DNA of 34,697 bases, from the NCBI GenBank assembly GCA_903909415.1, contig CAIVVS010000166.1, positions 1 through 34,697 of the forward strand, in the 5' to 3' direction. The position numbers and the translations under genes are program-made. The notes beneath the pieces were generated by a model. That model saw only the letters and a program-made list of their open reading frames with translations. It did not search any database and was not told where the DNA came from. This document shows positions 18,069 through 26,141 of this stretch, piece by piece. The DNA is from an uncultured Pseudomonadota bacterium (lineage in GTDB: Bacteria; Pseudomonadota; Gammaproteobacteria; Burkholderiales; SG8-39). Within the stretch, counting starts at the first letter, position 1. Each line of letters starts with the position of its first letter.

Positions 18069-19064
18069 ATGCGATCAAGCCGTCTTTCCGCGACACAGCG
18101 ATCCGGGGTGTTCCTGTTGGTGATGGCGGCGATCGGGTGGCTGCCTGCCGCCGCGCTCGCGCAGGCCTGGCCGGCCAAGCCCATCACCTTCATCGCGCCG
18201 TTTCCCCCGGGCAGCGCCGCCGAGGTCATCGGCCGCATCATCGGCCCCAAGCTCACCGAGGCCTGGGGCCAGCCGGTGCTGGTGGAGGCGCGCCAGGGCG
18301 CGGGCGGCACCATAGGTGCGGACTTCGTCGCCAAGTCGGCGCCCGACGGCTACACCTTCCTGGTCGGCTCCTCGGCCGAGACCACGGTCGGCGTGACCCT
18401 GTACCGCAAGATTGGCTACGACACGTTGCGTGACTTCGCGCCGGTGATCGCCGTCGGGCCGATGCCGCAGATGCTGGTGGTCCACCCGGACGTGCCCGCC
18501 GCGTCGGTTTCCGAACTGGTGGCCCTGGCCAAGGGCAGGCCCAAGCAGATCAACTTCGCGTCCTCGGGCAATGGCACCACCAGCCAGCTGGCGATGGAGA
18601 TGTTCAAGCAGCAGGCCGGCATCGACATGACCCACATTCCGTACAAGGGCAGCCAGCCGGCGATCACCGACACGCTGGGCGGGCGCACCTCGCTGATGTG
18701 GGGGCCGCTGGCGACCGTGCTGCCGCACGTGCGCGCCGGCAAGTTCCGCGCGATGGCGGTGAGCACCGCGCGCCGCGCCGCCGCCGCGCCCGAGGTGCCG
18801 ACCATGGCCGAGCTGGGCTACGGCACCTACGAGGCCAGCCTGTGGTGGGGGCTGCTCGCGCCGGCGGCCACGCCCAGGGACATCGTCACCAAGATGAACA
18901 CCGAGGTGAACACCATCCTGCAGAACGCCGACGTGCGCGCGCAGCTGGCGCGCAACGGCGTGGAGCCGCTGGGCGGCAGCCCGGAGACCTACGCCGGCCT
19001 GCTGCGCGCCGAGATCGCCAAATGGGCGGTGGTGATCAGGGAGTCCGGCGCGCGCATCGACTGA
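18069..19064 (+). CDS. Tripartite tricarboxylate transporter receptor (Bug/TctC family)
   Basis: The 331-residue periplasmic binding protein has a signal peptide (about 1-32, AAALAQA), then the Bug motifs WPAKPITFIAPFPPGS, ARQGAGGTIGADFVAKS, PDGYTFLVGSS and IPYKGSQPAI. Family members bind carboxylates or other small acids, usually without a linked permease, as here. Neighbouring ThDP enzyme on the divergent side suggests a keto- or carboxylic acid, but the ligand is not predictable. GGAG stands 6 bases before the ATG. Confidence 0.92.
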   Translation: MRSSRLSATQRSGVFLLVMAAIGWLPAAALAQAWPAKPITFIAPFPPGSAAEVIGRIIGPKLTEAWGQPVLVEARQGAGGTIGADFVAKSAPDGYTFLVGSSAETTVGVTLYRKIGYDTLRDFAPVIAVGPMPQMLVVHPDVPAASVSELVALAKGRPKQINFASSGNGTTSQLAMEMFKQQAGIDMTHIPYKGSQPAITDTLGGRTSLMWGPLATVLPHVRAGKFRAMAVSTARRAAAAPEVPTMAELGYGTYEASLWWGLLAPAATPRDIVTKMNTEVNTILQNADVRAQLARNGVEPLGGSPETYAGLLRAEIAKWAVVIRESGARID

Positions 19065-19067
19065 GTT

Positions 19068-19087
19068 GGGCCGGCGCGCGCCGGCCC
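19068..19087. terminator. Perfect 20-bp palindrome between convergent tctC and DUF2892 genes
   Basis: GGGCCGGCGC is followed directly by its reverse complement. In addition, GGCGCGCGC (19047-19055) can pair with 19074-19082 around the tctC stop, giving an alternative 9-bp stem. The position between converging genes suggests bidirectional termination; no T-run is present. Confidence 0.45.
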
Positions 19088-19094
19088 TGCCTCG

Positions 19095-19298
19095 TCAGGC
19101 CTTCTGCTTCATCGGGCAGGTGTTCCAGCCCAGCAGCGGATAGAACGGGCAGAAGTTGAACAGGCCGGTGGCCAGCGGCACCAGGCCGACCAGGCCCCAC
19201 CAGCGCGCGTTGCCTTCCAGGATGCCCAGCAGGGAGAGTAGGCCCACGCCGACCACGATGCGCGCTGCCTTGTCGATGCCACCCACGTTTGCCTTCAT
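19095..19298 (-). CDS. DUF2892 (YgaP-like transmembrane) family protein
   Basis: The 67-residue protein is a small inner-membrane domain with two helices (about 13-29 and 33-48) and the family-typical NVGGIDKAARIVVG start and CPFYPLLGWNTCP end, with two cysteines. In YgaP this domain is fused to a rhodanese; here it stands alone. The ATG at 19298 starts the conserved sequence. It follows the Crp/Fnr gene on the same strand, with a perfect TGTGA-N6-TCACA operator about 60-75 bp upstream of the ATG, so it is a likely direct target of that regulator. Confidence 0.88.
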   Translation of the reverse strand: MKANVGGIDKAARIVVGVGLLSLLGILEGNARWWGLVGLVPLATGLFNFCPFYPLLGWNTCPMKQKA

Positions 19299-19356
19299 GA
19301 CTGCCTCCGTCTGTGTGATTGCGTGGAGGCAGTGTCGCGCCGGGCGGGCTGGCGGT

Positions 19357-19374
19357 CTGTGACCGAGGTCACAG
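19357..19374. promoter_or_regulatory. Perfect Crp/Fnr-type operator upstream of DUF2892 gene
   Basis: CTGTGACCGAGGTCACAG has 8-bp inverted arms around a 2-bp centre and contains the CRP consensus TGTGA-N6-TCACA. It lies between the Crp/Fnr gene and the DUF2892 gene. The neighbouring regulator has the Arg-Glu...Arg recognition residues that read TGTGA in E. coli CRP. Confidence 0.8.
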
Positions 19375-19399
19375 AGGCCGCGCGGGCCCGGGCGGCGGG

Positions 19400-20050
19400 T
19401 CAGGCGGCGGCAATCTCCCGCAGCCGGCGCGGGTCCAGCACCTCGACCTGCTCGCGCCCGAGCGACACCAGTCCCTGCTCGGCGAAGCTCTTGAGCAGCC
19501 GGCTGACGATCTCGCGCACCGAACCCAGTTCCTCGGCGAGCTGCTGGTGCGTGGCGTGGACCACGCGGCCCTTGCCGAGCAGCAGTCCCGCGAGCCGCTG
19601 GTCCAGCTTGCGGAAGGCGACCGCCTCGACCAGCTGCATCAGTTCGGCCATGCGCTCGGCGAACAGGCCGAACACGTACTGCCGGAACGGCGCGTGCGAC
19701 CCGATCAGGCGTTCGAACAGCGCCTTGGGCAGGATGGCCAGGCGCAGGTCGGATTCCGCCACGCCGCGCGCGTTGTAGTCCTGGTGGCCCAGCAGGCAGC
19801 CCGAGGTCAGCACGCAGGCCTCGCCGGGCAGCACGCGGTAGAGCTGGATCTCGCGGCCGCTGGCCGAGGCCTTGGACACGCGGATCGCCCCCTGCAGCAG
19901 CAGCGGGAAACCGCTGCAGGGCTGGTGCTCGTCGAACAGCACGGTGCCGGCGGGGACGTCCACCCATTGGGCGGCTTCGGGCAGGCCGGTGGCACCGGCG
20001 AGGGCCGGGTACAGGGTGGCCAGCGTGTCGGGCTGTGCTGCGGTCGCCAT
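19400..20050 (-). CDS. Crp/Fnr family transcriptional regulator
   Basis: The 216-residue protein has an N-terminal cyclic-nucleotide-like beta barrel (about 25-115), a long dimer helix (about 120-145) and a C-terminal winged helix. The recognition helix SVREIVSRLLKSF places Arg179, Glu180 and Arg184 where E. coli CRP has Arg180, Glu181 and Arg185, predicting TGTGA half-sites. The N-terminal [4Fe-4S] cysteine cluster of FNR is not present, so the signal is not obviously oxygen through an Fe-S centre. It lies 20 bp downstream of the hydrolase gene, with an ACTGAG/CTCAGT repeat (20057-20075) in the gap. The perfect operator behind it points to the DUF2892 gene as target. Confidence 0.92.
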   Translation of the reverse strand: MATAAQPDTLATLYPALAGATGLPEAAQWVDVPAGTVLFDEHQPCSGFPLLLQGAIRVSKASASGREIQLYRVLPGEACVLTSGCLLGHQDYNARGVAESDLRLAILPKALFERLIGSHAPFRQYVFGLFAERMAELMQLVEAVAFRKLDQRLAGLLLGKGRVVHATHQQLAEELGSVREIVSRLLKSFAEQGLVSLGREQVEVLDPRRLREIAAA

Positions 20051-20056
20051 GGCGGG

Positions 20057-20075
20057 ACTGAGTTGGACGCTCAGT
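20057..20075. promoter_or_regulatory. Inverted repeat between hydrolase and crp-like genes
   Basis: ACTGAG (20057-20062) and CTCAGT (20070-20075) form a 6-bp perfect dyad with a 7-bp centre. It spans the hydrolase stop and lies just before the crp-like ATG, where it could act as an RNA hairpin affecting translation or as an operator. Confidence 0.3.
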
Positions 20076-20862
20076 TCGCCGCGAGAAATTCCTGGATCAA
20101 CTGGAACGACTCCGGCCGCTCGGTCAGGAAGCCATGTCCGGAGCGCGGGTAGATCTTCGCCGTCGCGCGCGGCATGCGCGCCGCCATCTCCAGCGTGTGG
20201 CGCGGCGGGGTGATCAGGTCCTCGTCGCCGCACAGCAGCAGCGCTGGCATGGTCAGTTCGCCCAGGCGATCCCAGGCATCGTGCGTGATCACCGCGTTGC
20301 CGGTGGCGAGGAACCCGGGCAGGTTGCGCTTCGCGGCCAGCAGGCCCTGCTCGGCGCGCGCCACCACGTCCGGGTGCTCGCGGAAGAACTCGCTGGTGAA
20401 AAAGTAGGTCAGCAGCGGGCGGAACAGCGCCGGGAAGCCCAGGCCCTGCGCGGTCTGCATCCACCACTGCACCATGCGCGTGGTGCGCTCGTCGGGGCGC
20501 GCGAAGGTCGAGGTCATCACCAGGCTGCGCACGCGCTCGGGGTCTTGCAGCGCGACGCTTTGCGCGATCGCCCCGCCCAGCGACTTGCCGATCACGTGGG
20601 CGCGTTCGATGCCGAGCTGGCGCATCAGGGCCAGGGTGTCGGCCGCCATCATGGTGGTGGTGTAGGGGCCCTCGGGCGTGTCGCTCTCGCCGATGCCGCG
20701 GTTGTCGAAGCTGAGCACCCTGTACTTCCTGGCCAGAACCGGGGCGTACGAGGCCCAGTTCTGCAGGTTGCCCATGGCGTAGCCGCCGATCAGCACCACC
20801 CAGTCGCCCTCACCCTGCACGGCGTAGTTCAGGGACAGGTTTCCTAGGTCGGCGCGGGGCAT
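20071..20862 (-). CDS. Alpha/beta hydrolase
   Basis: The 263-residue protein has a canonical alpha/beta-hydrolase catalytic triad: nucleophile Ser94 in GKSLGG, Asp215 in [10 protein letters not shown] and His243 in SGHGF. The oxyanion region is IGGYAMGN and the strand-4 motif is FDNRGIGES. It resembles 3-oxoadipate enol-lactonase-like and other small esterases, but the substrate is unknown. It is the first gene of the unit running into crp-like and DUF2892 genes. Confidence 0.85.
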   Translation of the reverse strand: MPRADLGNLSLNYAVQGEGDWVVLIGGYAMGNLQNWASYAPVLARKYRVLSFDNRGIGESDTPEGPYTTTMMAADTLALMRQLGIERAHVIGKSLGGAIAQSVALQDPERVRSLVMTSTFARPDERTTRMVQWWMQTAQGLGFPALFRPLLTYFFTSEFFREHPDVVARAEQGLLAAKRNLPGFLATGNAVITHDAWDRLGELTMPALLLCGDEDLITPPRHTLEMAARMPRATAKIYPRSGHGFLTERPESFQLIQEFLAAN

Positions 20863-20892
20863 GGGGGAGGCGGCTGCGTGGGGAAAGGCCGC

Positions 20893-20898
20893 ATTGTA
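20893..20898 (-). promoter_or_regulatory. TACAAT -10 box upstream of hydrolase gene
   Basis: On the minus strand TACAAT stands 30 bp before the hydrolase ATG in an otherwise very GC-rich gap. No -35 match was found at the expected distance. Confidence 0.35.
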
Positions 20899-21011
20899 GG
20901 CCCGGCGGCGGCCCGCCGGACCCCGGCCAGCCCCTTGGAGGGACAGTCTGCGGGGGTGGGTGGCAGGTGATAAAATGCTGTTTTACTTCAGGATTCTGCC
21001 CCGAGCCCGCC

Positions 21012-22307
21012 ATGTTCGCCATCGACCAGACCCTCGCCAAGCAAGACCCGGAACTGGCCCGCATGATCGGCCTGGAAAACACCCGCCAGGAAGACCACAT
21101 CGAGCTGATCGCCTCGGAGAACTATGTCAGCCAGGCGGTGCTGGAGGCGCAGGGCTCGCAGCTCACCAACAAGTACGCCGAGGGCTATCCGGGCAAGCGC
21201 TACTACGGCGGCTGCGAGTACGTGGACATGGCCGAGACCCTGGCGATCGAGCGGGTCAAGCAGCTGTTCGGCGCGGACAAGCTCGGCTGGGCGGCCAACG
21301 TGCAGCCCAACTCCGGCTCGCAGGCCAACCAGGCGGCGTTCTTCGCCACGCTGAAGCCGGGCGACACCTTCCTCGGCATGTCGCTGGCCATGGGCGGCCA
21401 CCTGACGCACGGCTCGCCGGTGAACATGAGCGGCAAGTGGTTCAACGTGCTCAGCTACGGGCTGAACGCGAAGGAAGAGATCGACTACGAGGGGCTGGAG
21501 TCGCTGGCGCGCGAGCAGAAGCCCAAGCTGATCCTGGCCGGCGCCTCGGCCTACTCGCTGCACATCGACTTCGAGCGCATCGGGCGCGTCGCGAAGGAAA
21601 TCGGCGCGGTGTTCATGGTGGACATGGCGCACTACGCCGGCCTGGTGGCCGCGGGCGTGTATCCCAACCCGGTGGGCATCGCCGACATCGTCACCAGCAC
21701 CACGCACAAGACCCTGCGCGGCCCGCGCGGCGGCATCATCCTGATGAAGCCGGAGCTGGAGAAGGCCGTGAACTCGGCGATCTTCCCCGGCATCCAGGGC
21801 GGCCCGCTGATGCACGTGATCGCGGCCAAGGCCGCCGCCTTCCACGAGGCGATGCAGCCGTCCTTCGTGGCCTACCAGAAGCAGGTGGTGGAGAACGCGC
21901 GCGTGATGGCGGAAGTCCTGACGAAGCGCGGCCTGCGCATCGTGTCCGGGCGCACGGAGAGCCACCTGTTCCTGCTCGACCTGCAGGCGCGCGCCATCAC
22001 CGGCAAGGACGCCGAGGCTGCGCTGGGCCGGGCGCACATCACGGTCAACAAGAACGCGATCCCGAACGACCCGCAGAAGCCCTTCGTGACCAGCGGCATC
22101 CGCATCGGCTCGCCGGCGATGACCACGCGCGGCTTCGGCAAGCCCGAGGCCGAGAAGGTGGCGAACCTGATCGCCGACGTGCTGGAAAAGCCCGCGGACG
22201 AGGCGGCGCTGGCCAAGGTGCGCGGCGCGGTGGCCGAACTCTGCGCGCGCTTCCCGGTCTATGAATCATCGGTGTCGGCAGGGGCCGATACCGCGGTAGT
22301 GGAATAA
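21012..22307 (+). CDS. glyA: Serine hydroxymethyltransferase
   Basis: The 431-residue PLP enzyme interconverts serine and glycine with tetrahydrofolate. The Schiff-base lysine is Lys233 in [13 protein letters not shown]. Other conserved parts are [25 protein letters not shown] and the substrate-side HLTHGSPVN. The length is slightly above the E. coli form owing to a short C-terminal tail ([10 protein letters not shown]). The start [12 protein letters not shown] at 21012 matches family starts. A TAAAAT -10-like box (20971-20976) inside a TAAAA/TTTTA dyad lies 35 bp upstream. nrdR follows at 45 bp, the usual proteobacterial glyA-nrdR order. Confidence 0.97.
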   Translation: MFAIDQTLAKQDPELARMIGLENTRQEDHIELIASENYVSQAVLEAQGSQLTNKYAEGYPGKRYYGGCEYVDMAETLAIERVKQLFGADKLGWAANVQPNSGSQANQAAFFATLKPGDTFLGMSLAMGGHLTHGSPVNMSGKWFNVLSYGLNAKEEIDYEGLESLAREQKPKLILAGASAYSLHIDFERIGRVAKEIGAVFMVDMAHYAGLVAAGVYPNPVGIADIVTSTTHKTLRGPRGGIILMKPELEKAVNSAIFPGIQGGPLMHVIAAKAAAFHEAMQPSFVAYQKQVVENARVMAEVLTKRGLRIVSGRTESHLFLLDLQARAITGKDAEAALGRAHITVNKNAIPNDPQKPFVTSGIRIGSPAMTTRGFGKPEAEKVANLIADVLEKPADEAALAKVRGAVAELCARFPVYESSVSAGADTAVVE

Positions 22308-22352
22308 GCGCCGAGGCGGGCACGCCAAGGTGACACAGGAGAGAGCGCCCGC

Positions 22353-22826
22353 ATGAAGTGCCCTTACTGCAAGTCGGAGAATACCGGCGTCATCGATTCG
22401 CGCGACTCGGACGACGGCGACAGCGTCCGTCGCCGCCGCGAGTGCCATGACTGCACCAAGCGCTTCACCACCTACGAGCGCGTGGAGCTGTCCATGCCCA
22501 TGGTGGTCAAGTCCAACGGCCACCGCGTGTCCTACGACCGCGAGAAGATCCGCACCGGCTTCCAGCGCGCGCTGCACAAGCGCCCGGTGCCCACCGAGTA
22601 CGTGGATGCGGCGATCAACCGCGTCGAGCAGCGCGTGCTGGCCATCGGCGAGCGGGAACTGCCCAGCCGCGTGATCGGCGAGATGGTGATGCGCGAGCTG
22701 AAGAAGATGGACGACGTCGCCTACATCCGCTTCGCCTCGGTGTACGAGGACTTCCAGCGCGTGGACGACTTCCGCGACGCGATCCAGGAAGTGAAGAAGC
22801 CGACGACCAAGCGGGGACGCCGCTAG
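22353..22826 (+). CDS. nrdR: Transcriptional repressor NrdR
   Basis: The 157-residue repressor of ribonucleotide reductase genes has the N-terminal zinc ribbon (CPYC at 3-6 and CHDC about 31-34) and an ATP-cone domain (about 49-139; VVKSNGHRVSYDREKI). It senses ATP/dATP. Its last two codons and stop begin a three-unit 35-bp tandem repeat. Confidence 0.97.
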   Translation: MKCPYCKSENTGVIDSRDSDDGDSVRRRRECHDCTKRFTTYERVELSMPMVVKSNGHRVSYDREKIRTGFQRALHKRPVPTEYVDAAINRVEQRVLAIGERELPSRVIGEMVMRELKKMDDVAYIRFASVYEDFQRVDDFRDAIQEVKKPTTKRGRR

Positions 22827-22932
22827 GCGTCACCGGCGTGGGGGGGATGGGGCGCCGCTAGGCGTCACCGGCGTGGCAGGGGTGGGGCGCCGCTAGGCGT
22901 CACCGGCGTGGCGAGGGTGGGGCGCCGCTAGG
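22821..22932. repeat. 35-bp tandem repeat array spanning the nrdR stop codon
   Basis: Units start at 22821, 22856 and 22891, with a 7-bp partial at 22926. Each unit begins CGCTAGGCGTCACCGGCGTG and ends TGGGGCGC; only about six bases in the middle vary. The first unit contains the nrdR stop. A hairpin ACGCCG/CGGCGT (22817-22839) closes a loop around the stop in unit 1; later units keep a 5-bp version. The array fills the convergent gap to rtcB. Confidence 0.9.
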
Positions 22933-22953
22933 TTTCGGTCCCTGTGAGGGCGC

Positions 22954-24147
22954 TCAGCCCTTCACGCACAGCACCTGCTTGAGCGTGTGCACCACTTCCA
23001 CCAGGTCGGACTGGTTCGCCATCACCTGGGCTATGTCCTTGTAGGCGCCGGGGATCTCGTCGACCACGCCGGCGTCCTTGCGGCATTCCACGCCCTCGGT
23101 CTGTCGCGCCAGGTCCGCACTGGTGTAGCGCTTCTTCGCCTCGGTGCGGCTCATGCGCCGGCCGGCGCCGTGCGCACAGGAGCAGAACGACTGCAGGCTG
23201 CCCTTGCCGCGCACGATGAAGGAGCGCGCGCCCATGGAGCCGGGAATGATGCCGAGCTCGCCAACGCCTGCGCGGATCGCGCCCTTGCGCGTGACGTACA
23301 GGTCCTGGCCGAAGTGGGTCTCGCGCGCCACGTAGTTGTGGTGGCAGTTGATCGCCTCGGCGCCGGCGTCGAAGGGCGGCAGGTGCGGGCGCAAGGCGGC
23401 GAGCACGCGCGCCATCATCTCGCGGCGGTTGGCCATCGCGTAGTCCTGCGCCCAGTGCACCGCTTCGACGTAGTCGTCGAACAGCGGCGTGCCCTCGTCC
23501 AGCCAGGCGAGGTCACGGTCGGGCAGGCGGATGTCCTCGCGCAGCGCGCGCTCGCGTGCCGCGGCGATGAAATGCCGGCCTATGCAGTTGCCGGTGCCGC
23601 GGCTGCCCGAGTGCAGCATCACCCAGGCGCATCCCGACTCGTCCAGGCAGAGCTCGATGAAATGGTTGCCGCCACCCAGCGAGCCGAGCTGGCGCACCCA
23701 GGTGTCGGCGGGTTGCTTCTGCATCTTCGCGATGCCGGGGTGCTTCGCGAGCACGCGCTTGAGCCGCTGCGCGAGCGGGCGCGCGGCGTCCTGCGGCGCA
23801 TCGTCCAGGTCGTGCATGTCGAAGCCCACCGGCACCGCGGCCTCGATCGCCGAACGCAATCGCGACAGGCCGTCAGGCAGCTGGTCGGCGCGCAGCGTCA
23901 GGCGCACCGCGTTCATGCCGCAGCCTATGTCCACGCCCACCGCCGCCGGGATGATGGCCGCGCGCGTCGGGATCACCGAGCCCACGGTCGCGCCTATGCC
24001 GGCATGCACGTCCGGCATGGCGGCGACATGCGGGCCGACGAAGGGCAGGCGGGCGACGTTGCGCAGCTGCGCCAGCGCCGAGGCTTCGATCTCTCCGGTC
24101 CAGGCGAATACGGGGACGGGTTCGTCCAGGGTGGTCATCACGGGCAT
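22954..24147 (-). CDS. rtcB: RNA-splicing ligase RtcB
   Basis: The 397-residue ligase joins 2',3'-cyclic phosphate and 5'-OH RNA ends using GTP and Mn2+. Metal ligands are visible in GVDIGCGM (Asp73, Cys76), LGGGNHFIE, HSGSRGTG and the HHNY region, and the guanylated histidine is His326 in CAHGAGRRMSR. Neither rtcA nor the rtcR activator is in the window. Copy C of the dispersed repeat abuts the ATG and supplies a TAGAAT box five bases upstream, so the mRNA may be leaderless. The stop codon lies in the loop of an AGGGC/GCCCT stem. Confidence 0.95.
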   Translation of the reverse strand: MPVMTTLDEPVPVFAWTGEIEASALAQLRNVARLPFVGPHVAAMPDVHAGIGATVGSVIPTRAAIIPAAVGVDIGCGMNAVRLTLRADQLPDGLSRLRSAIEAAVPVGFDMHDLDDAPQDAARPLAQRLKRVLAKHPGIAKMQKQPADTWVRQLGSLGGGNHFIELCLDESGCAWVMLHSGSRGTGNCIGRHFIAAARERALREDIRLPDRDLAWLDEGTPLFDDYVEAVHWAQDYAMANRREMMARVLAALRPHLPPFDAGAEAINCHHNYVARETHFGQDLYVTRKGAIRAGVGELGIIPGSMGARSFIVRGKGSLQSFCSCAHGAGRRMSRTEAKKRYTSADLARQTEGVECRKDAGVVDEIPGAYKDIAQVMANQSDLVEVVHTLKQVLCVKG

Positions 24148-24192
24148 GGCCGATTCTAGGCCGAAAATGCATTAAGTGGCTGTTTTAATTGA
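24148..24192 (-). repeat. Dispersed AT-rich repeat, copy C
   Basis: Read on the minus strand, the core is AATTAAAACAGCCACTTAAT, then GCATTTTCGGCC, as in copies A and B. It directly precedes the rtcB ATG and contains TAGAAT (24158-24153), a likely -10 box. It lies in the 110-bp gap between divergent rtcB and ribD. Confidence 0.6.
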
Positions 24193-24257
24193 ATAAATAT
24201 CTGTCCCGCCGGACGCGCGTGCTAACATCCGCCGCTCCGACTCCACGCAAGCGCGCC

Positions 24258-25367
24258 ATGCCCGCCGACTTCAATCCCGCCGACCGCGCCTTCATGGCCC
24301 AGGCCCTGCGCCTGGCCGCGCAAGGCCTGTACACCACCACGCCCAACCCGCGCGTCGGCTGCCTGGTGGTGCAGGGCGAGCAGATCGTCGGAGAAGGCTG
24401 GCATGCGCGTGCCGGCGAGCCGCATGCCGAGGCGCTGGCATTGGCGCAGGCGGGCGACCGCGCGCGCGGCGCGACGCTGTACGTGACGCTTGAACCCTGC
24501 AACCACCACGGCCGCACGCCGCCCTGCGCGCAGGCGGTGATCGCCGCAGGCGTATCGCGCGTGGTGATGGCGATGGCCGACCCGAACCCCAAGGCATCGG
24601 GCGGCGCTGAGGCGCTGCGCGCCGCGGGCATCACGGTGGACGTCGGCTTGCTGGAATACGAGGCGCGCGAGCTGAACATCGGTTTCATCTCCCGCGTGAC
24701 GCGCGGCCGGCCCTGGGTGCGGATGAAGGTCGCCGCCAGCCTGGACGGGCGCACCGCGCTGGAGGACGGCACCAGCCAGTGGATCACCGGCGAGGCGGCG
24801 CGCAAGGACGGCCACCACTGGCGCGCGCGCGCCTGCGCGGTGCTGACCGGCATCGGCACGGTGAAGGACGACGATCCTCGGCTGAACGTGCGCGCGGTCC
24901 AGACCACGCGGCAGCCGCTGCGCGTGCTGGTGGACTCGCGCCTGGAGGTGTCGCCTGAGGCGCGCATCCTGCAGCCAGATGGCGGGCCGCTGCTGGTGAT
25001 CGCGGCGGTCGAGGACGCGGCCCGCATCGACGCGCTGCGCGCGCGCGGCGCCGAGGTGCTGGTGATGCCCAACCCGCACGGCAAGACCGACCTCGCGGCC
25101 ATCCTCGCGGAACTCGGCAGGCGCGGCATCAACGAACTGCACGTGGAAGCTGGCACGCGCCTGAACGGCTCGCTGCTGCGCGAGGGCTGCGTGGACGAAC
25201 TGCTGGTCTACCTTGCGCCGTCGATGATCGGCGACACCGGACGGGCCATGGCCGCACTGCCGGGCCTCGCCTCGCTGGCCGAGCAGAAGCGCCTGCGCTT
25301 CACCGACGTGCTGCGCATCGGCGATGACGTGCGTTTGATGGCGAGGATGCAAAACGGCGCTGCGTGA
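24258..25367 (+). CDS. ribD: Bifunctional riboflavin biosynthesis deaminase/reductase RibD
   Basis: The 369-residue protein carries out deamination and side-chain reduction of the pyrimidine intermediate. The N-terminal deaminase has the zinc site HAE (His56, Glu58) and Cys81/Cys90 in EPCNHHGRTPPC. The C-terminal reductase begins about residue 155 (RMKVAASLDGRTAL) and includes the VEAGTRLNGSLL segment. The ATG at 24258 gives the family start (DFNPADRAFMAQAL). TAACAT (24223-24228) is a possible -10. Its end carries a 9-bp stop-codon hairpin and begins the second 35-bp tandem array. Confidence 0.95.
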   Translation: MPADFNPADRAFMAQALRLAAQGLYTTTPNPRVGCLVVQGEQIVGEGWHARAGEPHAEALALAQAGDRARGATLYVTLEPCNHHGRTPPCAQAVIAAGVSRVVMAMADPNPKASGGAEALRAAGITVDVGLLEYEARELNIGFISRVTRGRPWVRMKVAASLDGRTALEDGTSQWITGEAARKDGHHWRARACAVLTGIGTVKDDDPRLNVRAVQTTRQPLRVLVDSRLEVSPEARILQPDGGPLLVIAAVEDAARIDALRARGAEVLVMPNPHGKTDLAAILAELGRRGINELHVEAGTRLNGSLLREGCVDELLVYLAPSMIGDTGRAMAALPGLASLAEQKRLRFTDVLRIGDDVRLMARMQNGAA

Positions 25368-25378
25368 CCAGCGCCGTT
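25353..25378 (+). terminator. Stop-codon hairpin of ribD
   Basis: AACGGCGCT (25353-25361) pairs perfectly with AGCGCCGTT (25370-25378). The 8-nt loop contains the TGA stop. It is the strongest stop-codon hairpin in the window but has no U-tract. Confidence 0.45.
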
Positions 25379-25460
25379 CGTAGGATTCCTGGCGCTGCGT
25401 GAGCCGCGCCGTTCGTGGGATTCCTGGCGCTGCGTGAGCCGCGCCGTTCGTGGAAGCCCT
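25356..25460. repeat. 35-bp tandem repeat array spanning the ribD stop codon
   Basis: Three units start at 25356, 25391 and 25426. Each begins GGCGCTGCGTGA and continues through GCGCCGTTCGT; the first contains the ribD stop. Units 2 and 3 differ from unit 1 at a few bases that weaken the hairpin. The sequence is unrelated to the nrdR array, but the period, copy number and position across a stop codon in a convergent gap are the same. Confidence 0.9.
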
Positions 25461-25468
25461 GGCGGGGC

Positions 25469-25960
25469 TTACTTCTTCTTCGCCGGCTTCAGCGCGCCGT
25501 TGAGTTCGTCGGCGGCACGGGCCACCAGGTCGGCCTGCGCCGCCAGTTCCGGGCCGTCGATCAGGCGGGCGGCGGTGTCGACGCGGATCACCAGGTTGCC
25601 GTTCTCGATCAGGGTGGCCTTGACCTTGTAGTAGTTGCCCGCAAGGGTCAGCAGCCGGCGGGCGCGGGCGGTATCGAGGCGCAAGGACTTGGCATCGGCG
25701 ACCGTCGCGCCGACTACGACGACATCCTCGGCGCTGGTGGCGAAGATGCCGATGCGGGGGATACTCTTGCCGTCCCGCACCTGTACCCACACGTTGTTCT
25801 GGGACTTCTGCCACTTCTGGCCGGAAGCGTCTATGGCAGCGGAAAGCCGCACGCCAGGCACATCCTGCGTCGCGGCCTGCGGGAACGCGGGCAGCGGCAC
25901 GAGCGAGAACGCGGCAAGCAGAGTGATCACCAGGAACAGACGAATGCTGCGCGGTTTCAT
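25469..25960 (-). CDS. Small exported protein of unknown function
   Basis: The 163-residue protein has a clear signal peptide (about 1-28, LLAAFSLVPLPAFPQA), so it is probably periplasmic. The mature part has a central region (SLRLDTARARRLLTLAGN, then a YYKVKATLI strand and NGNLVIRVD) that resembles YbjN/CesT-like chaperone folds in layout, but I do not recognise the family firmly. It ends in a Lys-rich tail (PAKKK). A GGAGG site precedes the ATG. A perfect AAGCCC/GGGCTT hairpin begins at its stop. It is convergent with ribD and divergent from ribE. Confidence 0.75.
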   Translation of the reverse strand: MKPRSIRLFLVITLLAAFSLVPLPAFPQAATQDVPGVRLSAAIDASGQKWQKSQNNVWVQVRDGKSIPRIGIFATSAEDVVVVGATVADAKSLRLDTARARRLLTLAGNYYKVKATLIENGNLVIRVDTAARLIDGPELAAQADLVARAADELNGALKPAKKK

Positions 25961-26141
25961 GGCTATCCTCCTTGTCAGCGGCCGATCTTACCCGAGACAA
26001 TGCGGGCATAGCGTCCGGGCGCGCGCGCTCCCGGATGCGGAAGCCGGGGCGTGGCTTTTGCTGCGCCGGATGTCCCGGCAAGGGTGGCGCGCCTGAAGCG
26101 AAGCGCCAATCGCAACTGTTCATCTCTGATCGGAACCAACC

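Noticed and set aside
20872..21011. Possible glycine riboswitch or other leader upstream of glyA
   Set aside because: The gap holds only -10-like boxes and a TAAAA/TTTTA dyad. It is too short and lacks the glycine-aptamer core.
22817..25460. CRISPR array reading of the 35-bp repeats
   Set aside because: Units are head-to-tail without unique spacers, are only three copies each, and no cas genes are present.
25961..26141. Possible FMN riboswitch before ribE
   Set aside because: The conserved RFN-element helices and the AGGG/GAAATTCC-type segments were not found. The region is only GC-rich with a small repeated word.
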